Assembly: GCA_015143295.1 (NCBI GenBank)
Contig: CM026562.1
Location: forward strand, 3,162,001 to 3,226,000
Length of the DNA: 64,000 nucleotides
DNA from: Tetracentron sinense
Taxonomy: Eukaryota > Streptophyta > Magnoliopsida > Trochodendrales > Trochodendraceae
Reading direction: 5' to 3'
The notes beneath the pieces were generated by a model. The model was given only the letters and a program-made list of their open reading frames with translations. It was not told where the DNA came from and ran no database searches. Positions 13,186-26,300 of this stretch are shown in pieces. Position numbers and translations under genes: made by a program. Positions within the stretch are counted from its first letter, which is position 1, and each line of letters starts with the position of its first letter.

Positions 13186-14147
13186 TTTGTTTTTTCAGAT
13201 TTTGAAATAATATTTGTGGATAGTTGAAAGGTTATTTGGAATGTTATAAGTTGTTGTGTTGTTATTCAAATTCTTGCTTGATATTCTGCCCTTGATTTAC
13301 ATCAGTTTTCTCTTTGTTGCTGTGAAACGGGAAAAAAAGAGAAAAAAGAAAAGAAAGGAGGAAGAAGAAAGATAAAGAAGTTGGAGAGTTGATCACTGTG
13401 AGAATTTGATAGTTTATTTTATTAGTCTTTTTTATTGTACAAATCCTTTGATACTTGATCTCATACAACATGATTATATGAGTTTATTTTTGTAGATTTA
13501 TGTTTGATGATATTTGGGGTTATGTTTCGTTTTATGGAGTTCATTTGCATTTTGTATAGTGCATGCAATGAAATGTTAATTACTTTCTTTTATGAATAGA
13601 TATGAATAAAATCTTTTGGATAATGGATTATTCCATTTTCCTGTATTTCTTTTTATAATTTTTTTTAAAATGGATTCAATCTTACGATTTACGATTTGAA
13701 TCTCGATTCTGAAATGATTTTACGATTCGATTACAATTTAACAACCTTGATTATAATGGTATAAAAGTGTTTGATGCTTTATATTATATATTATGTATTA
13801 TAACATATATTATATACTATAGTATATATATATATACACACATGGCAATACACATATGTAAGTTAGTATTTAGATCATGGTTGTTAAAGGCGTCGCCTAG
13901 GCAACCAGGCGCTCTACCGGGCTCAGTTAGTATTTGGGTCTCTATTTCTTTGTTCTTTGCCTGAAAACTCGGTTTCACGTTATATATAGAAAGCCATTGC
14001 AAATGCAAACTAGACAGCAGCATCAGTTCCAAGATGTGTGTGACCCAATTTTAAAATTCCTAAAGACTCTTATGTTCCAGAAACAACACTATCAATGTTT
14101 AAAATTGATAAATCTAATTCAATTTCTGAAATATTATAAGGCTTTAC
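13186..14147. other. Intron stretch with hAT-like end fragments
   Basis: There is no exon here. A TTTAACAACCTTG end at 13737-13749, preceded by ACGATT motifs, looks like the right end of a hAT-like element. A short insert at 13872-13924 begins near CATGGTTGTTAAAGG and carries GTCGCCTAGGC. It sits between two copies of AGTTAGTATTT (13861-13871 and 13925-13935). Confidence 0.4.
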
Positions 14148-14304
14148 CTGGTCTAAATTTTGGACTGGCTCGGAAGAACTAGTAGATTTCGGTAAAGCAG
14201 CCTTCACAAGAGCAGAATAATAAACCTTCTGATTCATCTTTTTGGATTTATCTTTGCTAGTTTCTTCCAACTCATCGATATAAGCTACACGGAGAGATGG
14301 GTAT
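14148..14304 (-). CDS. CALS3: Callose synthase visible exon 24 (residues 902-954)
   Basis: The exon completes a threonine, then encodes [37 protein letters not shown] and ends EPVQNLDQ in phase 0. The acceptor is at 14306-14305 and the donor (GTAAAG) at 14147-14146. In the family the next exon begins (V/L)IYRI(K/R)LPGPAILGEGKP. I cannot find that in positions 1-14147, so this intron is at least 14 kb or the gene is cut. Confidence 0.95.
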
Positions 14305-17300
14305 CTGCAACATGACATATATCCACCAGTTATATGCATAATAATCAATAAATCAACAAGAAATTAGTTCGGGAAGACATACGTTATCATAAGTTTCAGA
14401 ATGTCCTGTGCACGAGCATCGCCAGATCGCTTCTGAATCCCATATTGTTGGCATGACACCACGTATGTGAACTTCATATCTGCTACCGCTTGACATTGTG
14501 CCCACAATGACCTTTCTCCCTTCTTGTGTTCCTCAGTATTTGATTCGACGGTCTTATAGCCTTCCATTAAATCTGAACAAAAGCAACGATCAAGATACAA
14601 AAGAATAAAATGTCAAGTACAATAGAAGTGATGAGCCACACATTATCAAGCATTCTATGATTGCCTAGAAAAATATTAAGTACCTTCATCTTTGGCCATA
14701 TCAAGGTAGGCTTGAAGTTCCAAAGCTTTCCGGTAATACATCATTCCTCTTACTGGAAATTAGAATAATGTATTGGTCAATTATATTAAGAAAAGGTGGA
14801 AAGTGTGCAAAATAAAGGAGAAATAATCCCATTGCAAATTTGCAATGTTAGCATAGAAATAAATATTATACCAGTTCTAGTTAGAGTTTGGCCTCTATAT
14901 GATGCCCAAAGACGAAGTTCTTCTAGGTCCTCGGTTTTTCTAAGTTCTTCTTCACTGTTGCATCCGGTCCGCTCAAGAAAGTTCGTCCATTCATCTGTAT
15001 ATTATTGGTTCATTCAATGTAAATGGAACATAAATTTGCCCCAAAGCACATAAATTTACATAATATACAACGTTAAAACTGAGAAGAACAAACAAACAAA
15101 CCAGGAAAGATTTTCTGCAAATAAAAAAGGACAGAAACACCATCTTCATTCTGCATTTCCAGGTCACGTATAGAAAAAAGAACCTCCTCTGTATAGTAAG
15201 GGGTTAAAACACTACAAGAAAAATTAGTATGTTAGGGAATGTATGTTGCAAATAAAATCAGCTACTAGATACATTGTTATGTGAAATTGTATCGTATTAA
15301 ATTATGGTAAGGGAGATAACCAGAAACAATGAAAAAGCAGCAAAGTTAATTCTCCTGACTAGCAAATGCGACCGTTATTATGCAATTAAAATCCTTAAAC
15401 CAAAGGCCAAATTGGCAGCGTCATTGTTATTTTTTGTTTTCCTTGAAAACTACTGGACTTTGCTTCAGTTGCACTGGCTTGATAAGTATATGTAGTGGAT
15501 TCAGCATTATCACTCTGCATGCATTGTGCTTTCAGTCAAATACCCAAGTTTGCACGATTCACTTCTATTGGAATTCTTCACAATGTAATGCAGGTGACTC
15601 AACACTATTCAACCAAAATTCAACTCTAGATTTAGAAACATAGCTACCGGACCATAATGAAAGTGTAAAAGATTGTCAAGGCCCATTTCTGTTTTATGTA
15701 ACATATAACAAGTTCACGAGTACAGGAACCGTCAGGGTCGGAGATTCGAGAATCTATGAAAGGACATCTAAAGCTAAGGAACATTTCAAGGAAATCCATT
15801 ACTGAGCAACATACCAGAGTTCCTAATCTTAGATCATCTTATAGGCAACTAACAGGGTTTCCTCTTTAATTGAGAGTGTGAACCAACATACGCTTTCTGT
15901 TACAAAAAAAAAACTTTGTGCAGTTTTTGCCCATAATTTTATTTTAAATGTAAAATTCTTTGAATGCCTGATACAAGCATCTCCTTCCACAGTTTTGCAA
16001 TTTACATTTAAGACTTAAGCCATACTGGTAAAAAAACCCGGAAAAGAGGAAATTGGTTCATGTTCCACTTCCAAAGTAAGTCGTCTTTGCCCAAGTGTGA
16101 ACTGCGGACTACTCTACAGTGGTTCTATTCCTTCTAATTTTTGGGTCAACCCAACCCAATGGGAAGAAGTTGCCAGCCAAACAGCAGGTGGCTTCATTTT
16201 GTACATTTTATAAGCAATATATTAACTTTCTAGAAGGATCCAAAATGAAATAATAATATAAGAAAAAAAAACCTAAGGGTCCGTTTGGCATCACTCTTGG
16301 GGAACAATTCTCTACTCCTCAAGAATAGAAATGGGAAAAACATGTTTGGCAAACATCGAGAGGGGAACAATTTCAAGAATCTGCCCATTTCTATCAAAAT
16401 GTTTTAGGAGTAAAAAAATAAGCTTCTCAGAAGTCTGAACTATATAGTTCTGCGAAGCAGACGGATATATCGATTGAACACTTCAAAATGACACATCTTC
16501 TCAACAGTGGGATGAGAAAACCTACCTCCATTCTCAACTATCTTCTATGGGGACAGTCGATCACTCCATCGTAACATTTTTACAGAGATAGGGCATCTCC
16601 GGCATGAAGATCTCTCTTCGGTGGCATTTATATCCAATGTGAAGATCTATATCCCTATGACTGACTGTAACGATACTGTCCGTCTACACAAAAGCTCGGA
16701 TCTCTCTTTCAATGAAAATTTATAATAACCAAAACCCAGTGTATCAGTAATATGCCAAAAACCATCTTTGCCCTCCAAACTGCATCAAAATGTTCACTTC
16801 AAAGAAATCTACAGCAGTCTTGTTTCTAGGGTTTCTCCCTTTTATCTTTGCAAGGTTTTTTCTTTCTCCATGGAAGCACCTTCGAGCTCTGTTTCTTCTA
16901 GTTCACAGAGACATACCTGGCTCTTCAGTTGCCACCTTCTTTGATCAAAACCTCTATCAAACGAAATATATCTCTCAGAATAAAAGAAATACCTGACAAC
17001 AAACAGATTTCTGGGTGGGATTTGACTGCAGAGAGGGTTCAGACATGTGACCTTCGAGATCGAGCTCTTGCGTGGGAGATTTCGTACAAAGGGGAGGAGG
17101 GAACTTTGTGGAATGGTTTAGGATGATTCCCGGAGAGAGTATGCCTTCGTTGGAGGTAATTTAAATGAATAATTCTCTTCAAAGTATTTTCTTATAATTT
17201 TTTAAATTATGTAATTAAAATTTTGAGACATAAAAGTATTGCAGTTATCATTTTCAATTTTTAAATTTTTTGTAGTCTTGAATTATAGTAGTTATACATC

Positions 17301-20300
17301 AGATTGATTTTATATGGATTTCCTCTAAAATAGATCTGTGACTTTATAGTGATTTCTTCCAATACTTACTCTTAAGAATGATCTGAAGAGGCTTTTGACT
17401 TCCATGAGAATATTATTAGTGAAGTAAAAATTATTCATACACATACAAATCAACCAGATGCCTGGGAAAGCGACAAGAAATTTCAGTTCACATGCATAAT
17501 TAATGCGAAATGAAGTGCTACATTGAACTCATTTATATCCGAAATTTCAGTTACTCTTTAAGTTTATTTCAATGTTAAATTCATTTTAGTTCTTCACTTA
17601 GTTTTCTTACTTCTAATGATTTGAAATTCTCAGTTGAGTCTACTTCGTTTATTTTGTACGTTGAGTGCTGTGCTTGGTTTATTTTCTTCCGTTTCTTCAG
17701 CTTTTTCTCCAACTCCTTTTTGTGGGCATGTGTGTGATTTCATTTCTAGACCAGACGTTTAGTTCTATGAACTTTTGATTCGAAATTTCCAGTTGGATCT
17801 TTTCTTTATATAGAATTGTGGGTTTTTGTAGGATTGCAATCAGTCTTTTTATGCATGGTTCAAAATATCGGTATTCGTTGCTGTATCGATAAGTCCAAAA
17901 CAGGATACGTATCGACGTATCAGACAGTATCAAATAAATACGGCGAGAAAAATCAAGATATGCTAAGAAATACTTGGATACACAATAAAAAACTTGGATA
18001 CCATGCTTAAAATTTATTTTAATGCAAATATAAGCTATTAACGAATTACATGAAGGTCTCCAATTATATTTATAATCATACATATGAGAGTTGAGAATTT
18101 CATAAGTTAAAAAAGGCGTGCATGTTGTGCTGATAAGAAGGAATGAAAATACAAATCGTAGTCACTTGATTAAGTATAAGAAAAACAATTTAGATATTAA
18201 AACCTTACATTCAATGAGTTAAATAAGAATCTATTGAATTATAACCATAAATTTTAAGCTTAATCTAAGTCTTTTTATGTTGAACTGTTACACTGTTAGT
18301 TGACTTTTTGAACCTCTAGATGAAAATATTTTTAAGATTAAAATATGAGACCTTTTTTGCCAACCTTTTGGGTTTTAATAAATTTTGATATAATAAAGTT
18401 AATGAAATTTTGATATTTGAGAAATACCTTATCATTTGAAAGTTAAAATTTTGACCCAGTCCCCAAAAGGTGCTGAAAAGAGGAATTTGTTATTGTACTG
18501 AAAGTTGACTTTTTAGTCTTCAGAAATTTGAATGAAGATAATTTTTATTGAATTCAAATGGGAGGATAACCTTATTTGCATATTAATATATTAAGTAATT
18601 GAAAATAATATTAATATAAAATCATTTACTTAAATAATATTTTATATAAATAAGTTGTGCGTATCAGGTCTGTGCTGTGGATCCTAATGTACATAGGAGA
18701 GAAAAATTATTAAAAAATCTCCCATATCGAGCCTGTATCGGTATGATATAAGGAATTTTTTTTTTCAGCGTACCAGTGTATCGGGTAGCTCCAAAAGGGA
18801 TACGTATCGCCCTGTATCGGTCGATACGTATCGATATTTTAAACCATGTTTGTATGGTTATAGTTCATTGTGATTGGATTGTTGTGGTTTCACATTTCTG
18901 TTTTCTCCTCTCTTTTTTGTTCTTCTTTGTTTTAATTCTCTTGTTATTCAAGTTATTTGTAGCATGATTTTTGCGTATAAAAATTGCAAATTGGAATCTT
19001 CATGTAAAACTAAAACTATATGTAGCTTACTTGTTTTCTAATTTTCTCTTCATCATGGTCCATTTTGCTTCTGTTTTTCTATCGTGCATTGTAATGTGAG
19101 TCATAGTTTATATATTCACTTTAGAAATTTTGAATTTTCAAAAGGGTTATATTATCATTGATGATTTTAATCTGGACTAATCTTTTTTTTTCTTACTCCT
19201 TTATGTGGTGCATGTATGCATAGTCACCAAGTACGGGTACAGGAATTAAACGGCAATGATACGTTCAGGAAGTACGGGTTTTAAACGGTAAAACATGGGA
19301 AAAGTACGGGGATTTAAAAATGATAATAAATAATTTAAAATCTATATATATATATATATATATAAACATAATACTAACTACTAATCATTTAACTCATAAT
19401 TTAAGCTTATACAGTTGCAAAACGAAGGCAACCACACAAGATTTAAACCACACAGATGCAGAGGATAAGGAGGAATACCCCTCCCCAATATGTAGATAAA
19501 CTGATTAACTCATGTACCCCTAGACATGAAGCTCCCAAAAGCATCACAAGATGGTATACGCGTTAAAAGAATTCTGCGTATGAAAAATTGGTGACTCTTA
19601 GGTAGAATCAAAGCTAGTCTCTCCTAGTTCTAGCTAAGGAGATAAACCAGACATTGAAGCGGAATAACCCGAAAGAGAGAGAGAGAGAGAGACTTATCAT
19701 TGCCGGAGAGATGTTCCACCAGAGAGCAGCCGAGTGAGAGACGAGATAGCTGAGAGTTGAGACCAGAGCAAGAAACGAGGTATTGAACTTTTGCCCTAAC
19801 ACATCGTCTCGTAACTCTTAAAACACGTTTTAACCTTCTTTTTTTGGTTAAAAAAGGTTCTAAACGCGTATAAAACGGAGTACGCATTTAAAACGTATTT
19901 TAAAGTTTAAAACGGCAAACATATTTAAAACAGAGTTTAAAACGGCGACCCCCTCTAAAAGTTTTAAACGCGTTTTAAATGAGTGCTTTGTGACTATGCA
20001 TGTATGTAACAATGACAATTCTAGTTTATTAGAATAGGGGGTGTTGGGTTACTTCTTTTCTATCTGTACCTGTCTGTAGACCATAAGGTGATTCCACCTT
20101 AACAGCTTCTATGCCAAATAACATGATTAAAATATCATAACTATCAATTCTTCATACATATACACTATCTGTCCACACAGCTGTTAATGAACTTCACATA
20201 ATATGCAGATGCCAATAGGTCTTTGTTTGCATGATAAGCAGATACCACACAACTTTTAAGCAGTATGGCTTTCCTAAAATAGGTAAAGCCATACTGTTTT

Positions 20301-23300
20301 TTGGGACAAAACCAAACTCAGACAAAGTATCATGAATTTTATATTGGCATCAGCACCGCATGGAAATTGGATATATGAGAGTCACCCACTCGTTTTTTCA
20401 AGTTCATGATTGGCCAAACAGGGACCCCTTATCGATGCTCAAAGAACTTGATACAGTTCTGCACCTTTTACCACATCATAGCCAAACTCTTAACAAAAAT
20501 AGGCTTATAGCAGTTATGGAAAAAGTTTTGGGAAAATAAACTTAGCTCATAGATAGCAGTTATACTAACGAAAAAAGTAACTCACCCCAAAACGATTGAT
20601 GTCCGGTCAGCATCCTACTAAACCACAAGACAATCTAGTGTGACACTAAAAGAAAAGGAACTGGCTTATATCATATGTTTTGTTTCCAAAGTCATAAGGT
20701 GCAAGCACCTTTTAAATTTTTAGAAATTAACAAAAGGATAGTTTTTTCATCAATGTCTGACCAGGTTAGTGACCAGCAACAGTGAGATACAAATATTTTC
20801 CAACTTGCTATGGTGCATGACTAGCAAGATTATATACAAAAATTGAATTCCTAAAATCTGAGCATGGACACCCGCCTAATAATTTCTAAGACGGATGTCA
20901 TCATATGCGATTCGATTAATTAACAAAATAGCAGAAGGAAAACAGCAAAAATGAACCACTGCATATGAGTTCCTTCTATATCACAAGTTTCCAAATCATG
21001 TTTCTCTAATATGCAGGTTCCAAAGATTTTTTCGAAAAAATAATATGTAGAAACAGAAAAACCAGAATGAGTATTATGTTATCATCCCAGGATAAGGAAT
21101 TGATAGACCCCCTTTACACCCAAGAGGACATAAGAGCTTCATGTGTTGCTGCTATTTATGCAACATCGTGTATGACTGCAAAAAATGTTAGGTCTCTAAT
21201 AGAGAGTACAATGGGAAGAAAGCTTACGAGAAAGAAAGCATATTGCGAACTTTGGGTGCTGGAGGCATGTCCATAAACAATGAATTTGAAAAGAAAGTAA
21301 TACGCCTTCTAGCATTTAAGTTGGATGGTACATCCATCGCAGATTCCTTCACTGTAAGCAATAAATGAAGCCTTTTGATCTGCAGAGAATAAAAAATTCA
21401 AAATCAATGAGAAGTATAAATTGGAGCTTTTATTATTACAAACACTCTCTTGCAATGACACTTACCTTCTCTTTCCAGGCTTCTGTTTGTGGTGTAACTG
21501 GAAACTTGATTGCCCCAGATGATGCAAATAATTGATATTGTTGATCAAGGGGTGTCATTCCTTCTGGCCTTCCATGAGATCCACCATGGCTTGAATCTAG
21601 TAAACTACTCAAGGAAAATGATGACCCCATAAGAATGGCATTAACATGTTGATATGCTTAAGGATATAATCATATGCTCTACCTAGAAATTTGATCCTCC
21701 ATTATATCTCTGGTCACAACCTCTAGCATGTCCTGGAAAAGAATCACAACCTTATCCCTGTCCTCTTGTTTATTGTATAACTGTAACAGTAAAAGAGTTT
21801 CAGTTAGAACTCATCATCAACCTAGTTTTGATAACAATATAAGATTTTATGGGCATGGAAATGAGTGTCACGTTTTGATATCGATACGGGGAGTAGGATA
21901 TATATAGAGCACTCCAAAAGGTCCCTGCAACTTTTGGTAGAAGCCCTAATTGTTTGGGTCTTGAGATTTTGGTTTCTAAAAAAAAAATTATTCATACTTC
22001 TCTTAGATATTGAAGATTGTAACAATATAAATTGGAAAGTTCACAAGTAAAATATATACATAAAAAATTGATTTTAACAAGATAGTCTAAACATATAGTA
22101 AAGCATTACAAGATACATTATATATAAATATATATACGCATATATAATATTAAAAAAGAAAATAAGGTAGTAAAGCAAAATGGACAAGACAAGTGTCAAA
22201 GTGGTATTAAACATGGTTGATTTTTGAATTTCTAAAAATATATATCTGCAAGATTCGCCCAGACTTCTCAGATTGAGTGTCAACAGACATGTACACATCG
22301 ACACATAGATCCCCTCTAGAGAAGCTGTATCTATGCACCATAACTAAGACACAATATTTTTATAAGCCATAAATATTTACCATATATTTTGTAAGCTCAA
22401 CAAAGTGTTCATAGAGGCTAGGGAGAGCGCTCATCTTCAATTCACTTATCAGAGTGTCTGCTGCTATATGTTTGTCAACTTCAGAGAATAAAACATTTAT
22501 AACCCTGGAAATAAAAATACAACTAGGCTTATTAACAAGAAACATTAAGATATGATAGGTTGTCTCAAAAAGAGAATCCTCCCTAGATGACTAGGAAAAT
22601 TATAGCACATATGAAATATGACACTGCATTTCAAAAAAAAAAATATCAAAGATTTCATACTGTAGCGAACTTACTCTTTTTCACGATCCCCTTGCACTAA
22701 GAAATTAATAACGTTTCTAAATGATGCATAGCACTCCCGAACAGCACAATTCATATAATTGTCTACACTAATTCTCTTTTTCAGCTCACTGTCTTTACCA
22801 TTGCTATCTTTAGCCATATCTAATGCAATTGGGATCTACACAGTAGATAAAAAATGAATAAGTGAGCAGGCAGTTTCAGTAACAGAAAATAAGTGTGAGC
22901 AGAAAATAACTCAATCAAACACAACCTTGCTAGCAAGTAAGAATGGAGGCCACTGGATCAGGTCCAAATCACGATCAGCCCAATATGGAACAAGTAATAA
23001 GTCCATTTCCCTGTAAATACAAATAAGCTCAGCATTCTACAACAACAGACAACAAAATGAAGTCAACAAACTTACAGACAATTGCCCAGAAAAAAACAAT
23101 TAGGTCACAGGAGTTAACAATTTAAGGTTCAACAAATCTGAGTTTAGGATAACTTGCAAAATCAGCATCCTTAGAGTACCTGTTACTTATCAGATCTTCC
23201 TCTCTGAAACTACTGATTATTTTGTTCCACATCTGAGCAAATTTCGCTTCATCCTTCTCTTTATTAGATGGGATCTAAAATAACAAGCCAAGTCAATGAC

Positions 23301-26300
23301 ACAAAGTATCAGTTTTCATAAATCCATTTAAGGACCAAAAGAGTTATTATTCACAGGTCAACAGTGAACAGAATATCAATAGTAGTGATTAATGACACAG
23401 GAAGGAAACTGAACCTCTGCGAATTTGCGAGAGAAAGTGGCTTTCAGTCCCTTTTTCTTTGTTGTCTCACTCTTTTCCTTTGGGATCAAGCAGGCATTAA
23501 AAGCACCAGGCAATGATTGAAATCGGGATCTTAGCATTCCTAAAGTTCGAATCTGGAAGCAATAAAAACATAAACGTTTAGAATAAGTGTTACAGGAAGC
23601 AACAACCCATATAGGACACTATCTTTTCTAAAAAGAGAAGATGAATTTTTAAAAATTGGCATGGCAGTTTTTGCTTATTAAAAAAGGTGAAGAATTTTAT
23701 ATCTAAAAAGTCAACTAAAACTTTATATACATATATTATTGCATGAAGAGAAAAATACCAAGAGAAAAAAACCAACATACAATGCCCAGAGAACACTAAA
23801 ATACCAACAAGCAATCATTCATGCCTGTTAAATATATGTTGGAGATGGATCTTCTCAAGAAAAATGCCAACACATAGGCCCACAAGATATGTATACATCG
23901 TAGTCTACTTGAATGTATGTTAGTCAAGAAATGTTGCAAGATATGTTCCCTGACCTCATGATGTTTAGTACTTCATGAATCATGATCATGTCTAGGAGTA
24001 ACAGGTATCCCCCTCATTCAGTTTATCCCAGGATGCACTATGATACATGACTCCAGCATTCGCCCATCCTACTCAAGCTAGATAGCAGTAAGGCTTTACA
24101 GGAACCATAATGGAAGACCAATTGGTGAGCTGTATGCAGGGTTTCTTAGTGTCTAGGAATTGTATGGCATTACAAGACCTTTTAGTTTTAGCTATACACT
24201 GCCAAGTCTTCTACACAGTGTGTTTGAACCTCAAACCCCCTAAAGCCCATCCTAACTAAGCCAGCCCAGGGTTAACATATGGGCCCTGGGTTGATTTAAT
24301 TGGCCTATGGGCTCAAAAGAAAAGACATTGATGCTGTCAAAGGAATTAAAAAACCTCATCCCACTATGGACCCAAAAGAAAAGTGTTAAAGAGTGGTCAG
24401 TACCACCACCACCACCACCCTTTGACAATGAATGTAGAGGTCTGTGGGCAGTGAAATTTCACTGTCCATGAATGCATGATGCACCTGCACACACACAGAT
24501 CACCAAACACATAGGGTGGTTAGGCTTCACAAGTGTCACAACTGATTGACAGCAGTGATTGATTAGTCCTCCAGCATTAAATGCTGGCAGACCAAAATCC
24601 CGAGGCAAATATTGCCTCACGGACAAAACGGAAGCAAGCCAATGATTTGCTGCCATGTAGCCACAACCAAAAGAGCCGTGGCATTTCATAGCCCTCGCGG
24701 AAAGGTCAATGCCAGTCCACATCAAACTGACACGTGACCACAACCAAACTAGTTGTGGCCTTCAGGTACAGATCAGTGTCAGTGCATAATGGACTGACAC
24801 GTGGCCGCAGCCAGACTAGTTGTGACCCTTACGGACAGGCCAGTGCCAGTCCATATTGGACGGACACGTGGCTGTAGCTAGACTAGTTGTGGCCTTCGCG
24901 GACAAATCAGTGTCAGTCAGTCCATAATGGACTGACACTGACCATGACCCTTGTAGACGAGTTAGTGTCAGTCCATAGTTAGTGTCAGTCCATAATGGAC
25001 AGACACATGTCCGTAGCCCAAATTGACAGTAGACTTAATTAAGCCCACGGCTAAAAAAGTATAGGAAACCCTTTCTGACAGCCAATAAATAGTTGCCACA
25101 TGGCAGAGGATCCCAAGGAAGGCTCGTCTCGTCACGTCACGTCACTTTAAAGGGATCCCGTGATAAGGACCCCTTTTACCAAACCCAGTACCAGGGTGCA
25201 ACTTGGCACCCCATTAATGAGGGGGTCATCTTCTTTCCTCTCCCTCTCCAATACGATTCTATCCACAACAGGAGAGATCGTATTTCGAAGCCTTCTAGAA
25301 AGAAGGCATTGCTCTCAGAGTTACCCAAAGGAGATAAACCACTGTCCAAGGTCATATGACTTGCTTCCCCCATAAGGGGAGGCAATGAGAGAGATCTCCA
25401 AGGACTCTCTCTCCATATAAAAAGAGAGACTCCCAAGAGAAAAACATATGATAGAGCCCTCCCAAATTGAGAGCTCTTCTATGCAACAACAGACAATAAA
25501 CCATTGAGGAGAAGGATCCTTCAACAACACAAAAGCTATGAATAACACTAGGCGAGCCCTCAAATGGCACCTTCCCATTTGCTTCTCTTCTTTCTTTTGA
25601 AAAAAGACCTCTATGAGGCACCTGAAAGCCCACGTGGTGATTGGTCACCCCCTTTCAATAAAAGCATATTTTTATTTTCATATTTTGTTCTCTTGTTGTT
25701 CTTCTTAATCAGAGGTTCCACCACTCCTTGAGGAGAAGGTAATTAACAGTTTGGGTCCAGGCTGCAAGAATAGTTCCCTACACAAAATAATTAGCTTCAC
25801 CCAAATTTGTGAAGGTAGTTTGATACAAAACTTTGGTTATCTCATCCTTACACTCAAAATTTGATGTAAACAATATTGTTATCCAAGTACCAATAAGTCA
25901 AATTTGTACCGGTCCTGGATAGGCCCGTTCTAATAAGGCAAAAATGGGTCATTACTCATTAACAATCCTAGTCCAATTGGTATTCAGGCCTAGTTTTCTA
26001 AGGGCCCGGACTCTAGAGGACTCTTAGGCCCAGCAAATAGACATTGCTTGAATTTAGGTCTCTGAAACTATATCAGCTGATCTTGAGCTTACAAGAAAAG
26101 ATCAATAAGCCCTTAATATATGTCCTAAGACACCTGGTCCATATATATAAGGTGTACAGCCCATAATATATTACTAGACTTGTCCTGGCCAGAAGTTTTG
26201 AGCCCAGCCTTATATAAGTAATGGGCTGATGCAGTGTTAAAACCGTCTTGGAGATTAGCCAAAGAGGATTTGACAAGTAGGGCTTGAATGGAAGGGTGAT

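Noticed and set aside
16278-17160. A MITE starting GGGTCCGTTTGGCA
   Set aside because: No complementary right end or target duplication was found in the next kilobase.
21861-21905. GATATCGATACGGGG next to GTGTCACG as another GATACG-family element
   Set aside because: There is only one short motif, with no inverted repeat or duplication.
25093-25648. Cluster of short open frames on both strands
   Set aside because: They lie in the LTR-like block, overlap each other and match nothing that I know.
24222-25790. CTACACA near both ends of the LTR-like block as a target duplication
   Set aside because: The repeat positions do not sit outside plausible TG...CA ends on both sides, so it is probably chance.
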